64,000 nucleotides of DNA from Roseomonas sp. E05 (GCF_030063475.1 NZ_JASIRT010000028.1:1-64000), one strand, 5' to 3'; positions 44,970 to 54,414 are shown, numbered from the stretch's first letter. Program-made: numbers and translations. The notes: generated from the sequence alone by a model not told the origin.

Positions 44970-45005
44970 GGCTGCTCCCCCGGCTGCTCCCCCGGCTGCT
45001 CCCCC
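44970..45005. repeat. Three 12-bp tandem repeats
   Basis: GGCTGCTCCCCC occurs three times without a gap, starting one base after the nucleotidyltransferase stop and ending 47 bp before the LysR start. It is a simple slip-prone repeat in a short intergenic space. No hairpin or promoter role is evident. Confidence 0.85.
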
Positions 45006-45051
45006 TGGCCGGCCTCTTGCATGCGCCGGCCCTGGAGAGGGGCCCCAGCCG

Positions 45052-45936
45052 ATGGAATTCCGAACCCTTGAGGTCTTTCACGCTGTCGCCACGCTGAGGA
45101 GTTTCGCCCGGGCCGCCGAGGCCCTGTTCATGACCCAGCCCGCCGTCTCGCAGCGGATCGCCAGCCTGGAGGCGGAGCTGGGCCAGCGCCTGCTCGAGCG
45201 CTCCGCCAGAGGCACCTCCCTCACCCACCGCGGCGAGGTGCTGCTGCTCTATGCCGAGCGCCTGCTCAAGATGCGCACCGAGATGATCGAGGCCGTCTCG
45301 GCCGCCCGCCCGGAAAGCCGCCTGATCCGCCTCGGCGTGGCCGAGACCATCGCCCAGACCTGGCTGCCCAGCTTCATCAACAGCGTCAACGCGCAGTATC
45401 CCTTCATCACCTTCGACATCGAGGTGGACGTCTCCACCAATCTGCGCAGCCGCGTGGTGCGGCAGGAGACCGACCTCGCCTTCCTGCTCGGCAAGGTCGT
45501 CGAGCCCGGCATCACCAGCGTCGATCTCTGCTCCTACACCCTCTCCTTCGTCGCCAGCGCCGCCCTCGCCTTCGAGGAGGACCCGGTGCCGCTGGAGGCG
45601 CTCGCCCGCCACGCGCTGATCAGCTTCCCCAAGACCACCATCCCCTACCGGAACCTGCAGGAACTGTTCCTGGAGCGCTCCCTGCCGGCGCCGCAGATCC
45701 ATGCCAGCTCCTCGGTCTCGACCATCATCAAGATGACGCTCGACAATATCGGCATCTGCGTCATCGCGCCGATCCTGATCCAGCAGGAGCTGCGGGAAGG
45801 CCGCCTCGTCCTGCTGAACACCGAGCTTCCCCTGCCGAACCTCGACTTCACCGCCACCTTCGGCACCGCCCAGGGCGGCAAGCTGATGAGCGCGATTGCC
45901 CGGATCGCGTGCCGTGTGGCGCAGGAATGGGCATGA
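45052..45936 (+). CDS. LysR-family regulator (hydantoinase locus)
   Basis: A 294-residue LysR regulator. The N-terminal winged helix is MEFRTLEVFHAVATLRSFARAA then LFMTQPAVSQRIASLEAELGQRLLER (residues 1-60), followed by a periplasmic-binding-like effector domain. ATG 45052 begins at the conserved family start; the longer in-frame reading is inside the nucleotidyltransferase. It is upstream of and in the same orientation as hyuB-hyuA-oxidoreductase. A candidate binding box lies 3 bp after its stop, in the promoter region of hyuB. Confidence 0.92.
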   Translation: MEFRTLEVFHAVATLRSFARAAEALFMTQPAVSQRIASLEAELGQRLLERSARGTSLTHRGEVLLLYAERLLKMRTEMIEAVSAARPESRLIRLGVAETIAQTWLPSFINSVNAQYPFITFDIEVDVSTNLRSRVVRQETDLAFLLGKVVEPGITSVDLCSYTLSFVASAALAFEEDPVPLEALARHALISFPKTTIPYRNLQELFLERSLPAPQIHASSSVSTIIKMTLDNIGICVIAPILIQQELREGRLVLLNTELPLPNLDFTATFGTAQGGKLMSAIARIACRVAQEWA

Positions 45937-45938
45937 TC

Positions 45939-45957
45939 CGATAAGGGTGGCTTATCG
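45939..45957. promoter_or_regulatory. Candidate LysR box before hyuB
   Basis: A perfect inverted repeat CGATAAG-GGTGG-CTTATCG, containing the T-N11-A core expected for LysR regulators (ATAAG-N5-CTTAT). It lies 167 bp upstream of the hyuB start and directly after the lysR gene. It could also help end lysR transcription, but there is no T-run. Confidence 0.5.
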
Positions 45958-46123
45958 TGAGCCTTCATGCTTAAAGATTGGACATCTGGAACATCCACTC
46001 TCCATCCTGTCCCCCCGTTGACGGGATACCGGCCCCGGCCCGCCCCCCAGGCTCCGGCGGCGCAGCGCGGAGGGCTGACCATGGCGGTCGGCATCCCTGG
46101 TGCAGGATGGAGAACGCACGCCC

Positions 46124-47914
46124 ATGCAGGCCACCGCCTTCGATCCCTTCGAGTTCGAGCTGTTCCGCAACGCGCTGCTCTCCGTCGCCGACGAGATGGC
46201 GCTGACGGTGCACCGGACCACCTATTCCTCGGTCCTGCGCGACAATCTCGACTATTCCACCGCCTTCTTCGACGAGCGCGGCCGGATGATCGCGCAAGGC
46301 TTCTCCCTGCCCTCGCATCTCGGCTCCATGCCCACCGCCCTGGCGGCGGTGCTCCGCCGCTTCGAGGGCGAGATCCACCCGGGCGACGTCTATGCCCTGA
46401 ACGACCCCTTCCACGGCGGCATGCACCTGCCGGACATCTTCATCTTCAAGCCGATCTTCGTGGAGGGCGAGCTGGTCGCCTTCGCCGGCACCATCTCCCA
46501 CCACACCGATGTCGGCGGCCGCGTGGCGGGCTCCAACGCGCCGGATTCGGTCGAGATCTACCAGGAGGGCGTTCGCATCCCGCCGATGCGGATCTTCGAC
46601 GGTGGCAGGCGCAACGAGACCTTCTTCGAGCTGATGGCGTTGAATGTCCGTGTCCCCCGCATGGTGATGGGCGACATCCGCGCGCAGCTCGCCGCCTGCC
46701 ATGTGGCGGAGGCCGCCTTCACCGATCTCTGCCGCGCCTACGGCCTTCCCAAGGTCCGCCAGCTCACCGAGGCCATGCTGGACCACACCGAGCGCCTGGC
46801 GCGCGCCGAGATCGCCAAGCTGCCCGACGGCACCTTCGCCTTCGAGGACTACCTGGATGATGACGGCATCGACCTCGGCCAGCGGATCGTCCTCAAGGTG
46901 ACCGTCACCAAGAAGGGCGACAGCATCCTCTTCGACTGGACCGGCTCCTCGCCACAGGTGCGCGGCGCGCTGAACGCCACCCTCTCCTTCACCAAGTCGG
47001 CCTCCTATTGCGGCGTGCTCTCGGTGACGGAGAACCCGATCCCCAACAATGACGGCGTGTTCCGCGCCATCGAGGTGATCGCACCCGAGGGCACCATCGT
47101 GAACTGCGTCCACCCCGCCTCCGTCGCGGCGCGCGGCCTGACCGGCTTCCGCATGGTGGACACGGTGTTCGGCGCGCTGGCCCAGATGGTGCCCGGCAAG
47201 GTCACGGCCGCCGGCGACGGCGGCAACACCAACATCTCGATCGGCGGCTACGATGCCGAGCGCAAGCCCTACATCTTCTGCGACTTCACCTGCTGCGCCT
47301 GGGGCGGCCGCGCCTTCGCCGACGGCATCGACGGCAACTCGCACATGTTCGCCAACATGGCCGGCCAGTCCTCCGAGGTGATCGAGGCGGAGCAGCCGCT
47401 CTTCGTCGAGTGCTACGAGTTCGTCGGCGACCGCGGCGGCGCCGGCAAGTTCCGCGGCGGCGCGCCCTATCGTCGCGCCTACCGCTTCCTCGGCGACGAG
47501 GCGACCATCTCGATCCGCTCCGATCGCCGCGACGTCCGGCCCTATGGCCTCTATGGCGGCTATCCCGGCGGCGTCTCGATGAACTACTTGGCGCGTGCCG
47601 GCGGCGAGCCGCAGGTCTATCCCGCCAAGTTCTACGACCGCCTGCGGCATGGCGACCGCTTCGTCCATGAGACGGCGGCGGGCGGCGGCTGGGGCGATCC
47701 GCTGGAGCGCGACCCCGAGCACGTGCTGCGCGACGTCCGCAACGAGTTCGTCAGCCGCCAGGCCGCGCTGGAGCTGTATGGCGTGGCGCTGCTGCCCGAC
47801 GGCCGCGCGGTGGACCGCCCCGCCACCGAGGCGCTGCGCGCCCGCCTCCGCGCCGCCCGCGGCTGGCGCGAGACCCCCTATGCCCTGCGCGAACTGCCGC
47901 AGACCGCCGGATGA
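46124..47914 (+). CDS. Hydantoinase B/oxoprolinase-type subunit (second copy)
   Basis: A 596-residue HyuB-family protein. Family text includes FDPFEFELFRNALLSVADEMALTVHRTTYS, LNDPFHGGMHLPDIF, ISHHTDVGGRVAGSNA, and the C-terminal ETAAGGGWGDPLERDPE. ATG 46124 is used; a GTG at 46100 would add eight residues. It clearly differs from the first copy at 4385-6139 (different N-terminus and metal-site text), so the two pairs are not a recent duplication. It overlaps the possible earliest hyuA start by 4 bp. Confidence 0.92.
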   Translation: MQATAFDPFEFELFRNALLSVADEMALTVHRTTYSSVLRDNLDYSTAFFDERGRMIAQGFSLPSHLGSMPTALAAVLRRFEGEIHPGDVYALNDPFHGGMHLPDIFIFKPIFVEGELVAFAGTISHHTDVGGRVAGSNAPDSVEIYQEGVRIPPMRIFDGGRRNETFFELMALNVRVPRMVMGDIRAQLAACHVAEAAFTDLCRAYGLPKVRQLTEAMLDHTERLARAEIAKLPDGTFAFEDYLDDDGIDLGQRIVLKVTVTKKGDSILFDWTGSSPQVRGALNATLSFTKSASYCGVLSVTENPIPNNDGVFRAIEVIAPEGTIVNCVHPASVAARGLTGFRMVDTVFGALAQMVPGKVTAAGDGGNTNISIGGYDAERKPYIFCDFTCCAWGGRAFADGIDGNSHMFANMAGQSSEVIEAEQPLFVECYEFVGDRGGAGKFRGGAPYRRAYRFLGDEATISIRSDRRDVRPYGLYGGYPGGVSMNYLARAGGEPQVYPAKFYDRLRHGDRFVHETAAGGGWGDPLERDPEHVLRDVRNEFVSRQAALELYGVALLPDGRAVDRPATEALRARLRAARGWRETPYALRELPQTAG

Positions 47915-47940
47915 ACGTGAAGCCAATCGGAGAACCGCAG

Positions 47941-50037
47941 ATGAGCAAGATCCGCGTCGGCGTCGATATCGGCGGCACCTTCACCGACATCTGCATCATG
48001 GATGCGGAAGGAGGCGTCATCACCAGGAAGGTGTCCTCCACCGTGGACAACTACGCCCGCGCGATCAGCGAGGGGCTGGCCGCGGCCTTCGCCGAGCATG
48101 GCCTCGGCGCGGGCGACGTGGCGGAGCTGCTGCACGGCACCACCGTCGCCTCCAACGCCATCCTGGAGCTGAAGGGCGCCCGCACCGGGCTGATCACCAC
48201 CAAAGGCTTCCGCGATATCCTGGAGCTGCGCCTGCTGCGCATGCCCCGTCTCTACGACCTGACCTGGGAGAAGCCCCCCACCCTGGTGGAGCGCAGCCTG
48301 CGCCTGGAGGTGGACGAACGCATCAGTGCCAAGGGCGAGATCGTCCGGCCGCTCGACCCGGCCGAGGTGGAGGCGGTGCTGGAGCGGCTGCTCGCCGAAG
48401 GCGTCGAGGCCATTTCCGTCTGCCTGCTGCATTCCTACGCCAACGACGTGCACGAGCGGATGATCCGCGACATCATCCGGCGGAAGGCGCCGGAGATGGT
48501 GCTCTCCATCAGCTCGGAGGTGCTGCCGGAGATCAAGGAGTACGAGCGCACCTCCACCACCGTCATCAACGCCTACGTCAAGCCGGTGGTCGGGCGCTAC
48601 CTGAAGGCTCTCGCCGCCGACCTGACGCGCATCGAGCTGGCCGCGCCGCTCCTGCTGATGCAGTCCAATGGCGGCCTGACCCCGGCCGAGGTCGCCGCCG
48701 AGATGCCGGTGAACATCATCGAATCCGGCCCCGCCGCCGGCGTCATCGGCGCGCAGGTCCTCGCCCGCCGGGCCGGCTTCGACAAGGTGATCTCCTTCGA
48801 CATGGGCGGCACCACCGCCAAGGCGGCGCTGGTCGAGAATGGCGAGGTCTCGCGCGCCGAGGAATACTCGGTGGGCGGCGGCATCATGATCGGCTCCCGC
48901 CTGATGTCCGGTGCCGGCTATGTGCTGAAGGTGCCGGCCATCGACCTGGCGGAAGTCGGCGCGGGCGGCGGCTCGATCATCGCCATCGATGCCGGCGGCG
49001 CGCCGCAGGTCGGGCCGCAGAGCGCCGGCGCCTTCCCCGGCCCGGCCTGCTACGGCACCGGCGGCACCGAGCCCACCATCACCGACGCCAATGTCGTGCT
49101 GGGCTACATCAATCCGCAGCATCTGGCCGGCGGCAGCATCCGGCTGCACGCGGAGAAATCCCGCGCCGCGCTGGCGGCGAAGGTGGCGGCGCCGCTCGGC
49201 CTGCCGGTGGAGCAGGCGGCCTATGGCGCCCACCGGATCGCCGCCGCCAACATGATCCGCGCCATCAAGGCCGTCTCCTCCGAGCGCGGGCGCGACCCGC
49301 GGGACTTCGCCCTGGTCGCCTTCGGCGGCAATGGCCCGCTCTTCGCCGCCGCCATGGCCCGCTCGCTCGGCATCCGCAGCGTCATCGTGCCGCCGCAGGC
49401 CGGGGTCTTCTCCTCGGTCGGCCTGCTCCACTCGGATGTCGAGTACCACCTCTCCCGCACCTACCGGCAGCTCACCGGCGCGCTCAACCTCGCCGAGCTG
49501 GTCGCCGCCTGGCAGGCGCTGGAGGAGCAGGGGCGCGCGAAACTCGCCGCGGACGGCTTCGCGCCCGCGCAGGCCCGCCTGCGGCGCTTCGCCAAGCTGC
49601 ATTATCGCGGTCAGGCCTACGAGCTTTCGGTGCCGATGCCGGAGGGGCCGATCACCGAGGCGACCGCCGCCCGCCTGGACGAGGCCTTCGGCGATGAGCA
49701 CGAGCGGACCTATGGCCACCGGGCCGAGCCGGGCGAGCCGGTGGAGCTGGTCAGCCTCAACCTCTTCGCCAGCGGCCGCCTGGACACGCCGGGCGGCGGC
49801 AAGCCACGGACCGCGCCTCCCGCCGAGGCTGCCCCCACCGAGCGGCAGGCCTATTTCGGCCCGGAGCACGGCTGGATGGCCACACCCGTGCTGCGACGTG
49901 GCCATCTGGCGGAACAGGACTGGGTAGGCCCGGCGGTCATCGAGGAATATGACTGCACCTGCGTGGTTCCGCCCGGGATGCGGGTGCGCCTCGATCCGCA
50001 TGGCAATATCGCCATCGAGACCGGCCTGGCGGCCTGA
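47941..50037 (+). CDS. Hydantoinase A/oxoprolinase-type subunit (second copy)
   Basis: A 698-residue HyuA-family ATPase subunit, opening with IRVGVDIGGTFTDICIMD and holding FDMGGTTAKAALVENGE and FGGNGPLFAAAMA, the nucleotide-handling loops. ATG 47941 with a GGAG site 8 nt upstream is preferred; ATG 47911, overlapping the hyuB stop as ATGA, would add 10 residues. With HyuB it should open a cyclic amide using ATP, or carry out related chemistry. The following DAO-type flavoprotein suggests the product is an amino acid or N-substituted glycine. Confidence 0.92.
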   Translation: MSKIRVGVDIGGTFTDICIMDAEGGVITRKVSSTVDNYARAISEGLAAAFAEHGLGAGDVAELLHGTTVASNAILELKGARTGLITTKGFRDILELRLLRMPRLYDLTWEKPPTLVERSLRLEVDERISAKGEIVRPLDPAEVEAVLERLLAEGVEAISVCLLHSYANDVHERMIRDIIRRKAPEMVLSISSEVLPEIKEYERTSTTVINAYVKPVVGRYLKALAADLTRIELAAPLLLMQSNGGLTPAEVAAEMPVNIIESGPAAGVIGAQVLARRAGFDKVISFDMGGTTAKAALVENGEVSRAEEYSVGGGIMIGSRLMSGAGYVLKVPAIDLAEVGAGGGSIIAIDAGGAPQVGPQSAGAFPGPACYGTGGTEPTITDANVVLGYINPQHLAGGSIRLHAEKSRAALAAKVAAPLGLPVEQAAYGAHRIAAANMIRAIKAVSSERGRDPRDFALVAFGGNGPLFAAAMARSLGIRSVIVPPQAGVFSSVGLLHSDVEYHLSRTYRQLTGALNLAELVAAWQALEEQGRAKLAADGFAPAQARLRRFAKLHYRGQAYELSVPMPEGPITEATAARLDEAFGDEHERTYGHRAEPGEPVELVSLNLFASGRLDTPGGGKPRTAPPAEAAPTERQAYFGPEHGWMATPVLRRGHLAEQDWVGPAVIEEYDCTCVVPPGMRVRLDPHGNIAIETGLAA

Positions 50038-50065
50038 CCCGGGACAGGCAGACGAGGAGGATGGG

Positions 50066-51331
50066 ATGAGCGGGACGGTGCTGGTGCTGGGTGCGGGGAT
50101 GGTGGGCGTCAGCGTCGCCCTGCATCTCCGCCGCAAGGGCTTCGACGTCCTGCTGGTGGACCGCCGGCCGCCCGGCGAAGGCGCCTCCTTCGGCAATGGC
50201 GGGCTGATCCAGCGCGAGGCCGTCGCGCCGCATCCCTTCCCCCGCGCGCTCTCGGAGCTGCGGCGCATCGCCGGCAACCGGCAGGTGGACGTTTCCTACC
50301 ACCCGCTGGCGCTGCCGGGCTATGCCGCGCCCCTGCTGCGCTACTGGTGGCATTCCGAGCCGGAACGCTACCGCCGCACCGTGGCCGCCTATGAGCGGCT
50401 GATCGCCACCTGCCTCGATGAGCACCGCGCCCTGGCCGGACCGGCCGGGGCGATGCCGCTGCTGCGCCCGGTGGGCTGGATGCGCCTCTACCGCCGGCCC
50501 GAGGCGCTGGAGGCGGCGATCGCGGAAGCGGAGGCCCTGCACCAGGCCTATGGCGTCAACTACGCCGCACTGGACGGGCGCGCCCTCGCCGCCGCCGAGC
50601 CGCATCTGCTGGCCGCCCGCGCCGGCGCGGTGCACTGGACCGACCCGGTTTCGGTCAGCGATCCGCACGCCCTGACGCTGGCCTATGCCGCCCTCTTCAC
50701 CGCCGAGGGCGGCCGCTTCCTCCTGGGCGACGCCACCAGCCTGCGCCGGCATGGCGCCGGCTGGCAGGTCATGGCGGCGGATGGGCCGGCCGAGGCGGCG
50801 CAGGTGGTGGTGGCCCTCGGCGCGGCGGCGCTGAACGTCACCCGGCCGCTGGGCTATGCGCCGCCGCTCTTCGGCAAGCGTGGCTATCACCGGCATTTCG
50901 CGCTGCAGGGCAATGCCGTGCTGCACCGGCCGGTGATGGATGTGGAGAGCCGCTTCCTGCTGGCGCCGATGCGCGCCGGCATCCGCCTGACCACGGGCGC
51001 CGAATTCGCCCGCCCGGACGCGCCGCCGACCCCCGTGCAACTGGCACGGGCCGAACCCGTGGCGCGCAGCCTGCTGCCCCTGGCGGAGCCGGTGGAGGCC
51101 ACGCCCTGGGTCGGCGTGCGCCCCTGCATGCCGGACATGTTGCCGGTGATCGGCCGCCTGCCCGGCCAGGCGGGCGCCTGGTGCGCCTTCGGTCACGGGC
51201 ACCAGGGGCTGACCCTGGGGCCGACCACCGGGCGGCTGCTCGCCGAGATGATGCGCGGCGAGCAGCCTTTCGTGGACCCGCTTCCCTATGGCCCGGAGCG
51301 TTTCGCCCGCGCCCGGGCGGCTACCGCATGA
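50066..51331 (+). CDS. FAD-dependent oxidoreductase, DAO/DadA-like
   Basis: A 421-residue flavoprotein of the D-amino-acid oxidase/dehydrogenase family. The dinucleotide-binding strand VLVLGAGMVGVSVALHL (GxGxxG at about residues 10-15) is followed by VDRRPPGEGASFGNGGLI, a DadA-like FGNGG loop, and by the C-terminal GHGHQGLTLGPTTGRLLAEMM. It should oxidise a secondary amine or D-amino acid to the keto acid and feed electrons to the membrane. It follows hyuA after 28 bp and its end overlaps the convergent TRAP permease by 11 bp. Confidence 0.9.
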   Translation: MSGTVLVLGAGMVGVSVALHLRRKGFDVLLVDRRPPGEGASFGNGGLIQREAVAPHPFPRALSELRRIAGNRQVDVSYHPLALPGYAAPLLRYWWHSEPERYRRTVAAYERLIATCLDEHRALAGPAGAMPLLRPVGWMRLYRRPEALEAAIAEAEALHQAYGVNYAALDGRALAAAEPHLLAARAGAVHWTDPVSVSDPHALTLAYAALFTAEGGRFLLGDATSLRRHGAGWQVMAADGPAEAAQVVVALGAAALNVTRPLGYAPPLFGKRGYHRHFALQGNAVLHRPVMDVESRFLLAPMRAGIRLTTGAEFARPDAPPTPVQLARAEPVARSLLPLAEPVEATPWVGVRPCMPDMLPVIGRLPGQAGAWCAFGHGHQGLTLGPTTGRLLAEMMRGEQPFVDPLPYGPERFARARAATA

Positions 51332-52688
51332 GCGCCAGCGGCGCCAGGGCGATGGCGGGCCAGACCAGCATCATCAGCGCCACCGCCAGATAGGCGAGCA
51401 GGAAGGGTGTGACGCCGACGAAGATGTCGGTGATCGGCCCGCCCGGCTTCGGCCGCATCCCCTGCAGCACGTACATGACGGTGCCGTCCGGCGGGCTGAT
51501 CAGCGCGATCTCCACCAGCAGCGTGATCAGCACGCCGAACCAGACCGGATCGTAGCCCAGCGCCGTCACCACCGGAAAGATCACCGGCACGGTGGTGATG
51601 ATCATGGAGAAGCCCTCCATGAAGGTGCCGAGCGCCAGGTAGAGGCCGATGATGCAGAGCATGATGCCCCAGGGCGGCAGCGGCAGTCCGGAGATCATCC
51701 CCGAGATCACCTGCGGCGCGTTGATGGCCGTCAGCAGGTAGTTCAGCAGGTAGGCGCCGAGGATGACGAGGCCGAGCAGCGCGGTGTTGCGCGCCGTCGC
51801 CTCCGCCGCCGCGTTCAGCAGGCGGAAGCTGAGCCGCCGCTCGATCAGCGCGAAGAGCGCCGCGCCCACCACCCCCAGCGCCGCCGCCTCGGTCGGCGTG
51901 GCATAGCCGGCATAGATCGAGCCGAGCACCAGCAGCATCAGCAGCAGGGTCGGGCCGAGGTCGAGCAGCGCGCGCAGCTTCATCCCGAGCGGCAGCGGCG
52001 GCGGCCGTTCCTGCCGGCGCCGCAGCCCATGCGCCACGATCACCAGCATGCAAAGGCCGGTGACCAGCAGGCTGGGCAGCAGCGCGGCGACATAGAGCTG
52101 CCCGACCGAGGTCTCGGTGATCAGCCCATAGACGATGAAGGTGATGCCGGGCGGGATCAGGCTGCCCAGCGCGCCGCCGGCGGCGAGCGAGCCGAGCACC
52201 ATGCGGTTGTCGTAGTGCGAGCCCTTGAAATAGGGCAGCGCCACGGAGCCGATGGTCGCCGCCGTGGCGACGGAGGAGCCGGAGATCGCCGAGAACACCG
52301 CGCAGGCCGCGATGTTGGTGTGCAGCAGCCCGCCCGGCAGCCGGTTCAGCCAGATGTTCAGCGCCCGGTAGAGCCGGTCCGAGAGGCCGGCGCGCAGCAG
52401 GATCTCCCCCATCAGGATGAACAGCGGCACGGCGACCAGCACGAAGTTGCTGGACGGCGCCCAGAGCGTCTGGCCGACGAAGCCCCACCAGGGGCGGTCG
52501 GAGAAGACCAGCCCGACCAGCATGCCGAGGATGCCGAGCACCGCGGCGATGTACACCCCGGCGCCGAAGAAGACGGCGAAGACCGCGGTCAATCCGAGGA
52601 TCTCAGGCAGCGGGATGTCGCCGCCGCCGGCGGCCGCGCTGAACAGCGCCACCGCCAGCATGATGAGGAGGACGGCGATGGCGATCAT
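51321..52688 (-). CDS. TRAP transporter large permease (DctM-type)
   Basis: A 455-residue DctM-family permease with about 12 hydrophobic segments, including PLFILMGEILLRAGLSDRLYRALNIW, AISGSSVATAATIGSVALPYF and the C-terminal SPPDGTVMYVLQGM. Short tail text ends near the convergent oxidoreductase stop. It is the third gene of a minus-strand TRAP operon (P-Q-M), coupled by ATGA to the small permease. TRAP systems import carboxylates with a sodium gradient. Confidence 0.93.
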   Translation of the reverse strand: MIAIAVLLIMLAVALFSAAAGGGDIPLPEILGLTAVFAVFFGAGVYIAAVLGILGMLVGLVFSDRPWWGFVGQTLWAPSSNFVLVAVPLFILMGEILLRAGLSDRLYRALNIWLNRLPGGLLHTNIAACAVFSAISGSSVATAATIGSVALPYFKGSHYDNRMVLGSLAAGGALGSLIPPGITFIVYGLITETSVGQLYVAALLPSLLVTGLCMLVIVAHGLRRRQERPPPLPLGMKLRALLDLGPTLLLMLLVLGSIYAGYATPTEAAALGVVGAALFALIERRLSFRLLNAAAEATARNTALLGLVILGAYLLNYLLTAINAPQVISGMISGLPLPPWGIMLCIIGLYLALGTFMEGFSMIITTVPVIFPVVTALGYDPVWFGVLITLLVEIALISPPDGTVMYVLQGMRPKPGGPITDIFVGVTPFLLAYLAVALMMLVWPAIALAPLALMR

Positions 52689-53326
52689 CGGGCGGCGCCC
52701 TCCTGCAGCGCGTTGACGCGGCCCATGGCGGCGGCCTCCAGCGCCTCGCGCGTCTCGTCATCGGCGGTGCGCGAGCCGAGCATGCGCTCGACCTCCTCCG
52801 GCCCCACCAGGGCGAACGCCAGCACGCCCTCGGCCAGTTGCAGCGTGACCATCAGGCAGAAGGCGGCGAGGCCGAAGGTCCAGATGCCCTGCGGCAGCAC
52901 CAGCGGCAGGTGCAGGCCGGAATTGTCATGCGCGTTGAACAGCAGGCTTTCCTCCACCACCTGCCAGCCGGCGAGAGCGCAGATCGCGGCGAAGACGTCC
53001 AGCAGCAGCAGCGCGACGAGATGCATGCCGGCGCGCAGGCGCAGCGGCATGCGGTTCACCATGACATCGACGCGGATATGCGCGCGGCGGACCAGCGTGT
53101 GCCCGAGCGACCAGGCGATGCCGCCGGCCAGCATGTAGCTGGTCACCTCCACCGTCGCGGTGCTGGAGAAGCCGAAGAAGCTGCGCGCCAGGATGTCGAA
53201 GGTGATGAAGGCGGCGCAGAGGATGTAGTTCCAGCCGGCGACATAGGCCATCAGCGTGGACAGGACCGCAAGCGCCCGCGAGGCGCCGCGCGCCGCCGCC
53301 AGGGCCGCCGGCACCCTGCGCCTCAC
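52685..53326 (-). CDS. TRAP transporter small permease (DctQ-type)
   Basis: A 213-residue DctQ-family membrane protein with four hydrophobic segments: YILCAAFITFDILARSFFGF, EVTSYMLAGGIAWSLGHTLV, LVALLLLDVFAAICALAGW and IWTFGLAAFCLMVTLQLA. A Glu-rich cytoplasmic tail of about 40 residues follows. The GTG at 53326 is taken as start because it overlaps the receptor stop as GTGA and gives a normal length; no ATG lies nearby. It is coupled on both sides. Confidence 0.87.
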   Translation of the reverse strand: MRRRVPAALAAARGASRALAVLSTLMAYVAGWNYILCAAFITFDILARSFFGFSSTATVEVTSYMLAGGIAWSLGHTLVRRAHIRVDVMVNRMPLRLRAGMHLVALLLLDVFAAICALAGWQVVEESLLFNAHDNSGLHLPLVLPQGIWTFGLAAFCLMVTLQLAEGVLAFALVGPEEVERMLGSRTADDETREALEAAAMGRVNALQEGAAR

Positions 53327-54414
53327 GGGCTGTACTCCACCCCGCTGACCGGCGCGATCACCGTGTTGTAGATCTCCCCGCAGCGCGCGCCGCAGCGCTT
53401 CACCCAGTTGGGCAGCACCACCGCGCGGAAGCTCTTGCGCAGGAGCTCGTGGTCGGCCGGGGCGGCCTTCACCAGCGTCATCGGCCGCGCCGCCAGCGGG
53501 TGCAGCTTGCAGCTCCCGGCCTCGCCGATATTGCAGGCGATGCCGTCCTCGGTGGCCTGCCGCCCGAGTTCCCACAGCTTGTCGTTCATCTCGGCGAAGG
53601 TGCCTTCGAGGAAGCTGCGCACCTGCGGGTCCAGGCGGTTCCACCAGGCCAGGTTCACCATGTAGCCCGCCAGCGCCCAGGAGAGCGGCAGGTCGGAGAT
53701 GTGGGTGGAGACCTCCGGCCAGCGCGCCGAGGCACCGCTGCCGGTGCCGGTGATGGCGCAGTCGGCCACGCCGCGCTCCAGCGCGCTGTAGACCTCGGGG
53801 AAGCCGATGCTGATCGGCTGGGCGCCGATCGTGGCGACGAAGTCGTTCAGCGAATTGCCGAAGGTGCGGATCTTGAGCCCCTTGAGGTCGGCGAGGCTGG
53901 CGAAGGGCTGGCGGCAGAACAGCACCTGGGCCGGGAAGGGGAAGATGTTCAGCAGCTTCACCCCGAACCGCTCCAGGTCCTTGTTGGCGGCGGGGAGGAT
54001 GGCGTCGGCGATCGTCTTCGCCTGCTCGATGTCCGGGCTCAACCCCGCCAGGTCGATGCCGTCCAGCAGCGGCACGTCGCCGGAGAGCGTCGAAAGCGTG
54101 CCCGCGCCGATATCCACCTGCCCCGAGCGCACCAGCCGCACGATCTCGGTGCCGCTGAGGTTGCGCTCGGCATGGGTGGAGAGCTGCACGGAGATGCGGC
54201 CCTTGGAGCGCTCCGGCACGGCCTCGCGCAGGTAGGGGATGTCCACCCGGGTGAATTGCGGCTGGGTGGGCAGCGGCTGCGTGACCGCCGAGATGCGCAC
54301 CGACGGGCCCGCCGGCAGGCTTTCGGGCATCTGGGCCAGCGCGCGGCCACAGGGCGCCGCCGCGAGGGCCAGGCAAACCGCCATCGCGCGTGTCAGGGTG
54401 CTCATCCGGGTCAT
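53323..54414 (-). CDS. TRAP transporter substrate-binding protein (DctP-type)
   Basis: A 363-residue periplasmic receptor for the TRAP importer. The signal covers about residues 1-27 (LTRAMAVCLALAAAPCGRALA). The DctP core is visible in FASLADLKGLKIRTFGNSLNDFVATIGAQPISIGFPEVYSALERGVADCAI, with the conserved Arg that holds a substrate carboxylate in the KIRTFG segment. The tail holds an unusual number of cysteines (CNIGEAGSCK, CGARCGE). It is the first gene of the TRAP operon; ATG 54405 is an alternative start. Confidence 0.9.
   Translation of the reverse strand: MTRMSTLTRAMAVCLALAAAPCGRALAQMPESLPAGPSVRISAVTQPLPTQPQFTRVDIPYLREAVPERSKGRISVQLSTHAERNLSGTEIVRLVRSGQVDIGAGTLSTLSGDVPLLDGIDLAGLSPDIEQAKTIADAILPAANKDLERFGVKLLNIFPFPAQVLFCRQPFASLADLKGLKIRTFGNSLNDFVATIGAQPISIGFPEVYSALERGVADCAITGTGSGASARWPEVSTHISDLPLSWALAGYMVNLAWWNRLDPQVRSFLEGTFAEMNDKLWELGRQATEDGIACNIGEAGSCKLHPLAARPMTLVKAAPADHELLRKSFRAVVLPNWVKRCGARCGEIYNTVIAPVSGVEYSP

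Noticed and set aside
45971-50277. Long minus-strand open frames opposite the second hydantoinase pair
   Set aside because: Both are shadows of recognised genes; the predicted proteins are rich in Gly, Asp, His and Ala without any motif.
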